64,000 bases of DNA, taken from contig NZ_DJHF01000018.1 in the NCBI RefSeq assembly GCF_002433005.1, forward strand, positions 18,246 to 82,245, in the 5' to 3' direction. The notes beneath the pieces were generated by a model that did no database searches, was not told where the DNA came from, and was given only the letters and a program-made list of their open reading frames with translations. This DNA comes from Acetomicrobium sp. UBA5826 (GTDB lineage Bacteria; Synergistota; Synergistia; Synergistales; Acetomicrobiaceae). A program made the translations under genes and the position numbers. This document shows, piece by piece, positions 9,006 to 17,165 of the stretch (positions are counted from its first letter, which is position 1; the number at the start of each line of letters is the position of its first letter).

Positions 9006-10103
9006 TTATTCGTATCTTTTGGGAAAATCCAAACATGCGCTTAGGAGAAGGCCAAAGCCGCAGCTTAAAGAAATGATCGAGCTTCCTCCATAGCTCATGA
9101 AGGGCAACGCCAAGCCCGTCACCGGCAATAACCCCATGCTCATGCCCACGCTTTCGAATACATGAAATAATATCCACCCCGTAAATCCGCCGACAAAAAT
9201 CTTAACCCTCAGATCCTTGCTCTTTAATCCTACAAGAAGAATCCTCCAAAGGACGAACGCATAAAGACAAAGCACAAGAAAAGCTCCAACAAACCCGAAT
9301 TCCTCGGCGAAAACACCGAATATAAAATCAGTATGAGGTTCGGGAAGAAACTGCAGTTTGCTTTGAGTTCCCTTCAAAAAACCCTTGCCGAAGACACCTC
9401 CGGAACCGACAGCAATTCGAGACTGAATCACGTTATACCCCGCTCCCAAGGGATCGATATTGGGGTTTAAAAAGGTCAAAATACGAAGCTTCTGGTAATC
9501 CCTCAAAAAAGGCCATCCAATCGGAATACACGCAAGGCCCGATCCAACGATGGCAGCGAAATACTTCTTCGGCAAACCCCACACCCAAAGGCAGGATATC
9601 GTAATAACGACATATATGATCGAGGTGCCGAGATCGGGCTGCAACAGGACAAACAATCCGCTTGCAGCGGAGAGTCCGAGAACCTCTAAAAAAATCGAGA
9701 AAGACTTGTCCTTTTTCAATGCCAAAAAACGGGCCAAAGCCAAGCATAATATGAGCTTTCCCATCTCGGAAGGCTGAAAGGCAAATCCTCCAAGGTAGAC
9801 CCACCTGTGGGAACCCCTCGTGGCATCGCCCAAGAACAAAAGAGCGATCAGGGATATTACGAGCAACCCGTACAACAGGTAGGACCATTCAAAAAACCGC
9901 CTGATGCCTATAAAGAAAAAGACAACCATTGCCATCGCAGCCACGATGCCGTTAATCAACTGCCTTTCGACATATCCCAGCCCCTGACCGTAGGTTGCGC
10001 TGTATATGGTCATAACCCCTAGACCATATAAAATTGCAATTGCCGCAATAAGGGGCAGATCGAGAGAGGCAAAGACCTGCTTTAATTTGCTGCTTTCCGT
10101 CAT
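9006..10103 (-). CDS. rodA: Peptidoglycan glycosyltransferase RodA (SEDS family)
   Basis: Integral membrane SEDS protein that polymerises lipid II glycan strands during lateral wall growth, working with PBP2 (mrdA) and the MreBCD scaffold. The 365 residues are mostly hydrophobic, about ten membrane spans. Family marks are FQPSEMGKLILCLALARFLA, LLQPDLGTS with the catalytic Asp loop, and PEPHTDFIFGVFAEEFGFVG, ending in LPFMSYGGSSIISL. It lies 6 nt after minE and 24 nt before the radical SAM gene. Its partner mrdA is upstream, with minCDE between the two, which splits the mrdA-rodA pairing seen in enteric bacteria. Confidence 0.95.
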   Translation of the reverse strand: MTESSKLKQVFASLDLPLIAAIAILYGLGVMTIYSATYGQGLGYVERQLINGIVAAMAMVVFFFIGIRRFFEWSYLLYGLLVISLIALLFLGDATRGSHRWVYLGGFAFQPSEMGKLILCLALARFLALKKDKSFSIFLEVLGLSAASGLFVLLQPDLGTSIIYVVITISCLWVWGLPKKYFAAIVGSGLACIPIGWPFLRDYQKLRILTFLNPNIDPLGAGYNVIQSRIAVGSGGVFGKGFLKGTQSKLQFLPEPHTDFIFGVFAEEFGFVGAFLVLCLYAFVLWRILLVGLKSKDLRVKIFVGGFTGWILFHVFESVGMSMGLLPVTGLALPFMSYGGSSIISLSCGFGLLLSACLDFPKRYE

Positions 10104-10109
10104 TTATCC

Positions 10110-10385
10110 TTACTTGTTCTTTGCGTTAGGAATGTATCTTTTGATGTTTTTGACAGGTATATTAGCCACGAGGGCTACGGTTCGATCTTCCCTTTCGAGC
10201 CCGAGTTCAATTTTTTTATCGTCTACTTCCAAGTAATTACATATGACTTTTATGAGCTCGGCTCTGAGCTGCTCGAGAAGTTCCGGGGCCAGATCGGTCC
10301 TGTCGTGAATCAAGACAAGCTGCAGGCGTTCCTTTGCCTCATCCTTCGTCTTGTTTCTGCCAAACCATCTATCCAAAAAAGCCAT
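10110..10385 (-). CDS. minE: Cell division topological specificity factor MinE
   Basis: Stimulates MinD ATPase at the membrane and drives the pole-to-pole Min oscillation that keeps the FtsZ ring at mid-cell. The 91-residue protein has the small family size, an N-terminal amphipathic membrane/MinD-binding segment (MAFLDRWFGR), then ERLQLVLIHDRTDLAPELLE, the MinD-contact helix/strand, and a dimerising C-terminal domain. The frame begins seven codons earlier at 10406, but ATG at 10383-10385 has GGAGG eight bases upstream and gives the usual N-terminus. It follows minD by 36 nt in the order minC-minD-minE. Confidence 0.93.
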   Translation of the reverse strand: MAFLDRWFGRNKTKDEAKERLQLVLIHDRTDLAPELLEQLRAELIKVICNYLEVDDKKIELGLEREDRTVALVANIPVKNIKRYIPNAKNK

Positions 10386-10421
10386 ATCCCATGCCTCCAA
10401 ATCCATGTTAAAAAATTTAAA

Positions 10422-11222
10422 CTACACCCCAAACAACTTTTTGATGTGTCCCAATATGCCCTTATTGTTCATGTGCTCGAGTTCATCGAAGGGAACCTTT
10501 TCGCCCAATATGCGTTTCGCCAGATTACTGAATGCCCTGGCAGCAGGACCGACCGCCTGAAATGTCAGAGGCTCTCCCCTGTTAGTGGAAGTTATCACAG
10601 CCTCGTCTTCGGGGACGATGCCGATCAGGTTGATCGACAGTATCTCCACGACATCCGATATGTCCAACATATCGCCTCTTTTTACCATTTTTGGGGAGAG
10701 TCGATTTATCACCAGAGATATTCCCCTCTTTTCCATGGACTCCAACAGACCTATGATGCGATCGGCGTCCCTGACTGCGGAAACTTCGGGAGTGGTAACG
10801 ACAAGGGCTTCCTGCGCAGGAGCTGCGGCGTTCCTAAACCCGCTTTCTATGCCGGCGGGGCTATCGATGAGTATGAAGTCGAATTCATCGGACAACATCG
10901 AGCAAATTTCGCACATTTGTTCTGAAGTTACGGCATCCTTCGTTCTCGTCTGTGCCGCCGGAAGCATATACAAATTTTCGATCCTTTTATCTCGGACAAG
11001 GGCTTGATTTAACCTACATGCCCCTTCCACGACATCCACTAGGGTATATACTATTCTATTTTCGAGCCCCATTACCACATCCAGATTTCTCAAGCCGATA
11101 TCTCCGTCTATGGCAACGACCTTTTTGCCGATCTTTGCGAGCTCTACGGCCAGATTAGCCGTGGTCGTGGTTTTGCCAACCCCCCCTTTACCGGATGTTA
11201 TTACTATCGTCCTAGCGACCAA
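10422..11222 (-). CDS. minD: Septum-site determining ATPase MinD
   Basis: Membrane-associated ParA/MinD ATPase that recruits MinC to the membrane and is displaced by MinE. The 266 residues carry the deviant Walker A SGKGGVGKTTTTANLAVELA, switch regions IDGDIGLRNLDVVMGLE and LIDSPAGIESGF, and a C-terminal amphipathic helix (HIKKLFGV), the membrane-targeting sequence. Length and layout match MinD proper rather than the flagellar FlhG paralogue. It sits 20 nt after minC and is followed by minE. Confidence 0.97.
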   Translation of the reverse strand: MVARTIVITSGKGGVGKTTTTANLAVELAKIGKKVVAIDGDIGLRNLDVVMGLENRIVYTLVDVVEGACRLNQALVRDKRIENLYMLPAAQTRTKDAVTSEQMCEICSMLSDEFDFILIDSPAGIESGFRNAAAPAQEALVVTTPEVSAVRDADRIIGLLESMEKRGISLVINRLSPKMVKRGDMLDISDVVEILSINLIGIVPEDEAVITSTNRGEPLTFQAVGPAARAFSNLAKRILGEKVPFDELEHMNNKGILGHIKKLFGV

Positions 11223-11242
11223 CGCCCCCGCCTCCCTGTAAA

Positions 11243-11887
11243 CTATTGAATTTCCTTAAAAATAATCGTATTTTCTTGCACATAAACTAAAACGGGTTTG
11301 CCCCAATAGGAGCAGTCTTTCTCAATACTGCTATAAAGCTTGCCTATTCTAATCTGGTTCGACTCAAAGACCTTGACGAGTATATGGGCATCTTCGTCCC
11401 CGTGACAGCCGGCATGAGCCAGGCCTTGCAGTTTTCCCCAAACCCAAATGTTGCCGCCTGCCCAGACCTCTGAGCCGTCATTTACATTGCCCAGTATGAA
11501 TACATCGCTATCGTGTTCAACCTTCTGCCCCGATCTCAGAGATTTAAATATAAAAAGACCCCTTACGCCGACGCTTCCGTAACTTTGACGATTTTCTATA
11601 CAAAAACCTGCCAACTTCAAGATCCTTCTTACGTGGGGATCGTAGGACCTCCAGACAACTTCCCTTGCACCGGAGGACCACACGAGGTTCTTCAAGATAG
11701 CGATTATTTCGCCTTCGTCGCTTTCCCGTCCCTGCAAATCCACTATCAAAGTTCCGTCTCGCAAAATATGGCCGCTCTCTCTTACGACCTCATCGCACAT
11801 CTGCTCAATGCCAATTATATCTTTATCTTCGGGAAAAATACAGCGTATGCCTTCCCTGGTGCCCTTTAGGAGGATATGCGACCCCAT
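11243..11887 (-). CDS. minC: Septum site-determining protein MinC
   Basis: Inhibitor of FtsZ polymerisation, carried to the membrane by MinD. The 214-residue protein has a divergent N-terminal FtsZ-binding domain (about residues 1-105) and a C-terminal beta-helix domain recognisable from VRSGQ-type sequence SLRSGQKVEHDSDVFILGNV and GNIWVWGKLQGLAHAG, the MinD-binding and dimerising part. It begins 3 nt after the mrdA stop and precedes minD. The N-terminal half is weakly conserved as usual, so assignment rests on the C-terminal domain and the minCDE order. Confidence 0.93.
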   Translation of the reverse strand: MGSHILLKGTREGIRCIFPEDKDIIGIEQMCDEVVRESGHILRDGTLIVDLQGRESDEGEIIAILKNLVWSSGAREVVWRSYDPHVRRILKLAGFCIENRQSYGSVGVRGLFIFKSLRSGQKVEHDSDVFILGNVNDGSEVWAGGNIWVWGKLQGLAHAGCHGDEDAHILVKVFESNQIRIGKLYSSIEKDCSYWGKPVLVYVQENTIIFKEIQ

Positions 11888-11890
11888 CTG

Positions 11891-13624
11891 TTATTCCCCT
11901 CTCTCTTTTAGCAAATAGGCCAATATTTCGCCCGCCAGGGGCGCCACTGCCCTTCCTCCGGATTCTCCCTCTTCCAACAAAACTACAATGACGTACTTCG
12001 GAGAATCCGCAGGAGCATAACCCACGAAGAGGGCGTCGTTTTTATCTCGTGAAGTTTGCACCGTTCCCGTTTTGCCAGCGACTTTGACACCATACGCCCC
12101 GGCAGCCCGTCCCGTTCCGGATTTGACCACCTCTTCCAGGCCTTTTCTTATAACGCTTAAAACCTTATCGTCTATCGATATCTCTTCGCCATCTAGGCCT
12201 TCTGCTTCGATCAACCTAGGTCTAGGCAAGAACCCTCCATTTGCCACAGCCGCATAGGCCCTTGCAAGCTGAATTGGGGTTACGAGCAAAAAGCCCTGTC
12301 CTATTACGTAATTGGCAGTATCTCCAAGGTACCAACTTTCACCGAAAGTGACCTTTTTCCACCTACGACCCGCCAAATTTCCCGTCGCCTCGCCCGGCAG
12401 AGAGATACCCGTCGGCCGGCCGAAGCCCAACCTGTAAGCCCAATCGGATAGCACGTCCACACCAAGTTTTAAACCGAGCTGGAAGAAAAAAACATTACAG
12501 GAATCCCTTAAGGCGCCAACTATATCCTCCCTGCCATGTGGCCTTACGCAACGAAACCTCCTGTTGCCCACCTCCAAATAGCCGGGACAATAGAAAGTTG
12601 TTTTCGGTGTAATGACGCCTTCAGCCAGCCCGGCAATCGCAGCGACGATTTTAAAAGTCGAGGCGGGCGAATAAAGGCCTCCTATGACCCTATTCATCAT
12701 GGGGTAAGAAGGATCTTTGGTCAAGGCCCTCCACTCAAAATCCCTTAAGCCCCATGCCAAGGGATTGGGATCGTAAGAAGGAGAAGAATAGAGCACCACT
12801 ACATCGCCACGCTGTACATCCATAACTATGACGCCCCCCCTCTTTCCTTCCATCAATTCCGAGACCTTTTGCTGGGCAATTAAATCCAGCGTAAGAACAA
12901 CATCCTTACCGTGTTCGGAGGGTTTGAAATCTAACTTACGAACCAGCCTTCCCCTGGCATCCACCTCTATGGCCTCCCCGCCAAAATTACCGCGTAAAAG
13001 GTGTTCGAACTTCGCCTCAACCCCGGATTTGCCTATCTCATCTCCGCCCTGATAGCCTCTGCTACCGTATCTTTTAAGCTCCTCTTTGTTAATGCTGCCC
13101 ACATAGCCAACGACATGAGACATGACCTCCCCTGCAGGATATACGCGACGCCACTGAGAGACGGGCACCAGCTCCTGGGGAAATTCAGGGTCAGCCACTA
13201 TCGTTGCCATTTGCGCCAGGGTGAGGTTATTGACCAATGTCACCGACCTATAGGGGACCGTATATTGGCTCTTCAATGTTTCTTTGAGATCCTCAGGCCT
13301 TTTTACGATCCCGTGCTTTCCAAGGAAGGATGCGATCCGTTCTATGGTTTCCTCGCTCTGCATGGAGAGAGGATACCCTTGAATGGAAAAAGTGCTGATG
13401 CTTACGGCAAGAGGAATTTGGTTAGCATCGAAAATAGTCCCCCTCCGAGGTGAGAGCCTGATCACTCTGAGCCTGTTTTCTGTAGCCAACCTAACATAAT
13501 CGTCACCATGCATCACCTGAAAGACGAACAGAGCGATCATCAAAAATAGCAGTATAGCAAAGGCAAAATAACTAAAGTACAAAAGGCGTTTATCGATCGT
13601 CAAAGGAAGATCGAGGCGTTTCAA
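11891..13624 (-). CDS. mrdA: Penicillin-binding protein 2 (elongation transpeptidase)
   Basis: Class B PBP that cross-links peptidoglycan during side-wall elongation together with RodA. The 577-residue protein has one N-terminal membrane anchor (about residues 14-38), a pedestal domain with LSPRRGTIFDANQIPLA, and the transpeptidase domain with catalytic SxxK in SPASTFKIVAAIAG, the SxN motif in RDSCNVFFFQ and KTGT in KVAGKTGTVQTS. It is one base from mreD and three from minC. Shorter than E. coli PBP2 (633 residues) but complete in motifs. Target of beta-lactams of the mecillinam type by family knowledge. Confidence 0.96.
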   Translation of the reverse strand: MKRLDLPLTIDKRLLYFSYFAFAILLFLMIALFVFQVMHGDDYVRLATENRLRVIRLSPRRGTIFDANQIPLAVSISTFSIQGYPLSMQSEETIERIASFLGKHGIVKRPEDLKETLKSQYTVPYRSVTLVNNLTLAQMATIVADPEFPQELVPVSQWRRVYPAGEVMSHVVGYVGSINKEELKRYGSRGYQGGDEIGKSGVEAKFEHLLRGNFGGEAIEVDARGRLVRKLDFKPSEHGKDVVLTLDLIAQQKVSELMEGKRGGVIVMDVQRGDVVVLYSSPSYDPNPLAWGLRDFEWRALTKDPSYPMMNRVIGGLYSPASTFKIVAAIAGLAEGVITPKTTFYCPGYLEVGNRRFRCVRPHGREDIVGALRDSCNVFFFQLGLKLGVDVLSDWAYRLGFGRPTGISLPGEATGNLAGRRWKKVTFGESWYLGDTANYVIGQGFLLVTPIQLARAYAAVANGGFLPRPRLIEAEGLDGEEISIDDKVLSVIRKGLEEVVKSGTGRAAGAYGVKVAGKTGTVQTSRDKNDALFVGYAPADSPKYVIVVLLEEGESGGRAVAPLAGEILAYLLKERGE

Positions 13625-14092
13625 TTAGTCCATCTCCCGATGAAATATATATGCATTCATAAGGATACAAAAAAGAAAAGCGCCAGATTGCTTTACCACA
13701 AAAGCAAGGCCTATATGCAAAATTGGGGCATCGAATATAAATGCTTCCGCTATAGAAATACAAATATGGGAACCAAGAACGAGAAGCATCGCAGAAAGAG
13801 ATGTTCTCGCTGTTTGAGAAATCGCCCCCCAGATCAACTTGACTGCCAGCATAGCGGAAACGTAGAAAAGGGAGCTAAAGCCTAAGGGGCTTCCCCACCG
13901 CAGATCCCAGAGGAGTCCACCGACAAATGCGGCAACCAAAAGATGAATTTCCTTTCCCTCTCTATTGCTGACAAGAAGCATTCCTAAGGTTAAAACGTAG
14001 AAATCCGGAATTCCCGAAAAGGGGTTAGCCAGGACTTGAAAAAAATCCTGGACAAGCCAAGTGATAATAGAGGCTAACAAAAGGGAGGGCAC
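13625..14092 (-). CDS. mreD: Rod shape-determining protein MreD
   Basis: Small integral membrane protein of the elongasome. The 155 residues hold about five hydrophobic spans and the family-like segment AAFVGGLLWDLRWGSPLGFSSL, in which the Gly/Asp-rich DxxxGxPLG pattern is typical. Sequence is otherwise poorly conserved, as in all MreD proteins, so the position directly between mreC (1 nt) and mrdA (adjacent) is important support. Confidence 0.93.
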   Translation of the reverse strand: MPSLLLASIITWLVQDFFQVLANPFSGIPDFYVLTLGMLLVSNREGKEIHLLVAAFVGGLLWDLRWGSPLGFSSLFYVSAMLAVKLIWGAISQTARTSLSAMLLVLGSHICISIAEAFIFDAPILHIGLAFVVKQSGAFLFCILMNAYIFHREMD

Positions 14093-14093
14093 T

Positions 14094-14903
14094 TCACCTT
14101 ACCTCCAAAATCCTGACCCTTCGAAGGCGAGAGAAATCTATATCTGGCTTTACTTTGTATGTAACAAAATCTCCCTCGACGAAATCTTCTTCTGGACCAT
14201 CCACAGTACCCACCAACAATCCGGGATAGAAATTGCCCACGGCAAAGGCCGTAGCTATTTTCATGCCCCTTTGCAAAGGAGCTTTCCTGGGCATATAAAA
14301 TAAGGACATGTTACCTTTCCCGTCTCCCGAAAGGACGCCGATATCCCTCGTGTCTTCTACGATAACGGGGATCCTAAGGTCGGGCGACGTCACCAACTCG
14401 ACAACAGCCGTCGCATCTTCTACTATGGAAACTCTTCCTACGACGTTTTCGCCACTCAACACCGGCATGCCTCTCTTTACGCCGTCATCTCGGCCTTTAT
14501 CGATGGTCAAATATCTCCACCACCATCCGGGGTGTCGGTAAATTACTGTCGCATTCAAGAAATTAACCCCCTCCACCGCTAAATAGGGGGAGGCTTCATA
14601 AGCTTCTGAGCCACTAAACTCCTTATCCCTGTTTAATTCCATTCGCAGGGCGACATTTTCCTTTTGCAACAAATCTATCTTTTCTAAAAACATCCTCTTA
14701 TCTCGACTAAGAACTAACGCCCTGTTTATGCCCTCTCGAAGGGTCAGGGCAGGCAATTCCAAATGCCTCAGACCTTTATAAATGAAGCTTCTCATTCTTA
14801 CATCGAAACTCGATTGATGACCGACTACTGCCATTAGCACCATGGAAAAGGCGATCAAGGATATGCCGACTTGCCAAAATTCAACCATCTTCCGATCTCG
14901 CAT
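14094..14903 (-). CDS. mreC: Rod shape-determining protein MreC
   Basis: Bitopic periplasmic scaffold that links MreB filaments to PBP2. The 269 residues show one N-terminal membrane span (about 10-28), a coiled coil around residues 65-95, and two beta-domains with NATVIYRHPGWWWRYLTIDKG, GMPVLSGENVVGRV and ATAVVELVTSPDLRIPV, all characteristic. Start ATG has GAGGTG ten bases upstream. The gap to mreB (about 55 nt) is the largest inside the mre-min block. Confidence 0.95.
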   Translation of the reverse strand: MRDRKMVEFWQVGISLIAFSMVLMAVVGHQSSFDVRMRSFIYKGLRHLELPALTLREGINRALVLSRDKRMFLEKIDLLQKENVALRMELNRDKEFSGSEAYEASPYLAVEGVNFLNATVIYRHPGWWWRYLTIDKGRDDGVKRGMPVLSGENVVGRVSIVEDATAVVELVTSPDLRIPVIVEDTRDIGVLSGDGKGNMSLFYMPRKAPLQRGMKIATAFAVGNFYPGLLVGTVDGPEEDFVEGDFVTYKVKPDIDFSRLRRVRILEVR

Positions 14904-14958
14904 CGTGAAGCAGCACCTCTTGTTTAAAATAATAAAATATTATCATCGGAAGCATTAG

Positions 14959-15996
14959 CTAAACTGATATTAAAATCCGTTTCATCCTCTCCAGTTCCGA
15001 TAGAACCTTCCCTATACCTATGGCTACGGCATAAAGGGGTTGATCGGCACACATGATGGGGATGTTAAGAGACGAAGATAAACGCTTGGGCAACCCCTTC
15101 AACATGGCTCCGCCTCCAGTTAAAATTATGCCCCGTTCGACGATATCCCTAACGAGCTCCGGAGATGTTCTTTCAAGCGTCTCCAGGACCGTCTCTTCTA
15201 TCCTTTTGATCATCGGCTCTAAGGCTACGCGAACGTCGGATGAGGTGATGGTCAGACTCTTGGGCAATCCGTTGCTCAAATCGCGCCCCCTAACCTCGAT
15301 CGAAAGCTCATCATCCAACGGGCAGGCAGATCCCAAGGCGATCTTTATTTCCTCAGCGGTAGCTTCTCCGATGCACATCTTGAAGCTTTGTCGGAGCAAC
15401 TCAATAATTGCCTCATCAATATCGTCCCCCGCCACCCTGAGGGAAGAGCTTTCCACAATGCCGCCCAAGGAGAGAACAGCTACCTCTGTAGTACCTCCTC
15501 CTATGTTGATCACCATGGACCCCTTCGGTTCGTGAATGGGAAGCCCCGCACCCAAAGCAGCCGCCAGGGGCTCTTCTATGATATAAGCTTCTTTTGCTCC
15601 CCCGCCCAGACAGGCATCAATTACAGCTTTTCTTTCCACCTCGGTAACACAGGCAGGCACGCTCACCACCACCCTCGGATGGGCAAATAGACGCCTGTCT
15701 CCGTTGATCTTTCTTATATAATATTGCAACATCGCTTCAGTAACATCGAAGTTAGCGATAACGCCATGTTTAAGAGGTCTTAAAGTCACAATGCTCTGGG
15801 GGGTCTTGCCGATCATTTCCTTTGCCCTCTTCCCGATGGCAATTATCTCATCCTTGGAATTCAAAGATTTACGGTAGGCAACAACAGAGGGTTCGTCAAC
15901 CACGATTCCTTTGCCTTTCTGATAAACTACCACATTGGCCGTTCCCAAATCAATTCCCATATCTCTAGCGAACAATCCCGACAAAAACCTAAACAA
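14959..15996 (-). CDS. mreB: Rod shape-determining actin homologue MreB
   Basis: Cytoplasmic actin-like filament protein that guides side-wall synthesis. The 345 residues show the actin phosphate-1 motif DMGIDLGTANVVVYQKGKG, phosphate-2 VINIGGGTTEVAVLS and adenosine motif ILTGGGAMLKGLPK. An N-terminal hydrophobic/basic stretch (FRFLSGLFAR) looks like a membrane-binding amphipathic segment. The start appears to be TTG at 15994-15996 with AAGGAGG ten bases upstream; the internal ATG at residue 13 would remove the amphipathic segment. A convincing promoter lies upstream (16035-16063), so the mre-min-rodA block can be transcribed independently of rel and recJ. Confidence 0.97.
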   Translation of the reverse strand: MFRFLSGLFARDMGIDLGTANVVVYQKGKGIVVDEPSVVAYRKSLNSKDEIIAIGKRAKEMIGKTPQSIVTLRPLKHGVIANFDVTEAMLQYYIRKINGDRRLFAHPRVVVSVPACVTEVERKAVIDACLGGGAKEAYIIEEPLAAALGAGLPIHEPKGSMVINIGGGTTEVAVLSLGGIVESSSLRVAGDDIDEAIIELLRQSFKMCIGEATAEEIKIALGSACPLDDELSIEVRGRDLSNGLPKSLTITSSDVRVALEPMIKRIEETVLETLERTSPELVRDIVERGIILTGGGAMLKGLPKRLSSSLNIPIMCADQPLYAVAIGIGKVLSELERMKRILISV

Positions 15997-16034
15997 GGAA
16001 TTTAGACCTCCTTCTCGATCTCCAAAAACGCTGA

Positions 16035-16063
16035 ATTATAATGGCCATAGATGCGAAGGCCAA
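16035..16063 (-). promoter_or_regulatory. Sigma-A-type promoter for mreB
   Basis: On the minus strand TTGGCC (16058-16063) is followed after exactly 17 bases by a perfect TATAAT (16035-16040). It lies in the gap between the MBL-fold gene and mreB, giving a predicted leader of about 30 nt before the mreB TTG. Seen in sequence; activity is inferred. Confidence 0.65.
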
Positions 16064-16064
16064 T

Positions 16065-16709
16065 TTAGCGCACATCGCGCTTTCCCGGCCAGAAAGGATT
16101 TTCCCGCCTTTCTCTGCCCAGCGTCGTCTCCGGTCCGTGCCCCGGAAGGACCTTCATATCATCGGGAAGATAATCCAATTTTTTCAACGACGACTCAAGG
16201 GCGGCAAAATCCCCTCCGGGCAAATCAGTCCTTCCAACGCTAAGGGCAAAAATGGTATCTCCCGAAAAAAGCAGCTCTTCGCCCTCATGGCTTGCTAGAT
16301 AACAAACGCTTCCTTGAGTATGGCCGGGGGTATGTATAACCCTTATTAAAATCGATCCTACCTTTATCGACTCCCCGTCGGACAAGGGTTTCACACTGCC
16401 ATCCACTTTCACACTTTCACCGGCAAATTGAGAAAGGTTTTTCATTGGATTGGCCAACATGCCCAAGTCGTCTTCATGCACCGCTACGGGACAATCGTAG
16501 CGATCCTGTAGAGCCTTAACCCCAGCTATATGATCCACGTGGCCGTGGGTCAAGAGAATAATCTTCAATTCAAGCGAATTACCCTCGATGACAGCAATGA
16601 CATCATCGGGGTCTCCGCCGGGATCCACGAAAAAGGCATTGCCGTCTTCATCATATACTAAATATCCGTTCGCAAACAGAGCTCCCAAGGGGAATCGCAT
16701 GACCTTCAT
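16065..16709 (-). CDS. MBL-fold metallo-hydrolase, glyoxalase II-like
   Basis: A 214-residue metallo-beta-lactamase-fold hydrolase. Metal ligands are visible as LTHGHVDHIAG (HxHxDH), the HTPGHTQGSVCY histidine and the SGDTIFALSVGRTDLPGG aspartate, with a final histidine in VLPGHGPET. The compact length fits the YcbL/GloB-like family that includes type II glyoxalases, so hydroxyacylglutathione or other thioester hydrolysis is possible; the true substrate cannot be read from sequence. Its ATG overlaps the dtd stop by 4 nt (ATGA), so the two are co-translated. Confidence 0.85.
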   Translation of the reverse strand: MKVMRFPLGALFANGYLVYDEDGNAFFVDPGGDPDDVIAVIEGNSLELKIILLTHGHVDHIAGVKALQDRYDCPVAVHEDDLGMLANPMKNLSQFAGESVKVDGSVKPLSDGESIKVGSILIRVIHTPGHTQGSVCYLASHEGEELLFSGDTIFALSVGRTDLPGGDFAALESSLKKLDYLPDDMKVLPGHGPETTLGRERRENPFWPGKRDVR

Positions 16710-17161
16710 TTATTCAACACCTCTTTGCTGTCTAGTATCAATGTAACCGGGCCGTCATTGCACAGACTTACCTTCATGTGGGTCTGAAAACGCCCCGTCT
16801 GGACATCAATCTTGCTTTTCCTCAATTCATCCAAAAATTCCTCAAAAAGTTGATTGGCCATATTGGGTGGCGCAGCGCCCAAAAAGGAGGGCCTTCTTCC
16901 TTTGCTACAATCTCCAAAAAGGGTAAACTGAGAAACGGCCAAAATGGACCCCTTTACATCCATTAAGGAAAGGTTGAGCTTACCCTCGTCATCAGGAAAG
17001 ACCCTCAGATTCGGTATTTTATTCGCCATAAACCTCACGTCTTCCAAGGTATCCTCTCGAGATACGCCGACCAAAAGGCACAAACCGGGGCCTATTTCCC
17101 CCAATATTTCCCCTCCCACCTCGACCTTGGCCCAGAGCACTTTCTGCAAAACGACTCGCAT
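16706..17161 (-). CDS. dtd: D-aminoacyl-tRNA deacylase
   Basis: Hydrolyses D-amino acids (and Gly from mischarged tRNA-Ala) off tRNA. The 151-residue protein has both active-site signatures: SQFTLFGDCSKGRRPSF near residue 78 and NDGPVTLILDSKEV at the C-terminus, the latter holding the cross-subunit Gly-cis-Pro motif. A longer frame starts at 17191, but ATG at 17159-17161 gives the canonical MRVVLQKV start and has GGGGGTAAG just upstream, 4 nt after the rel stop. The rel-dtd order is common in bacteria. Confidence 0.96.
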   Translation of the reverse strand: MRVVLQKVLWAKVEVGGEILGEIGPGLCLLVGVSREDTLEDVRFMANKIPNLRVFPDDEGKLNLSLMDVKGSILAVSQFTLFGDCSKGRRPSFLGAAPPNMANQLFEEFLDELRKSKIDVQTGRFQTHMKVSLCNDGPVTLILDSKEVLNK

Positions 17162-17165
17162 ATAC

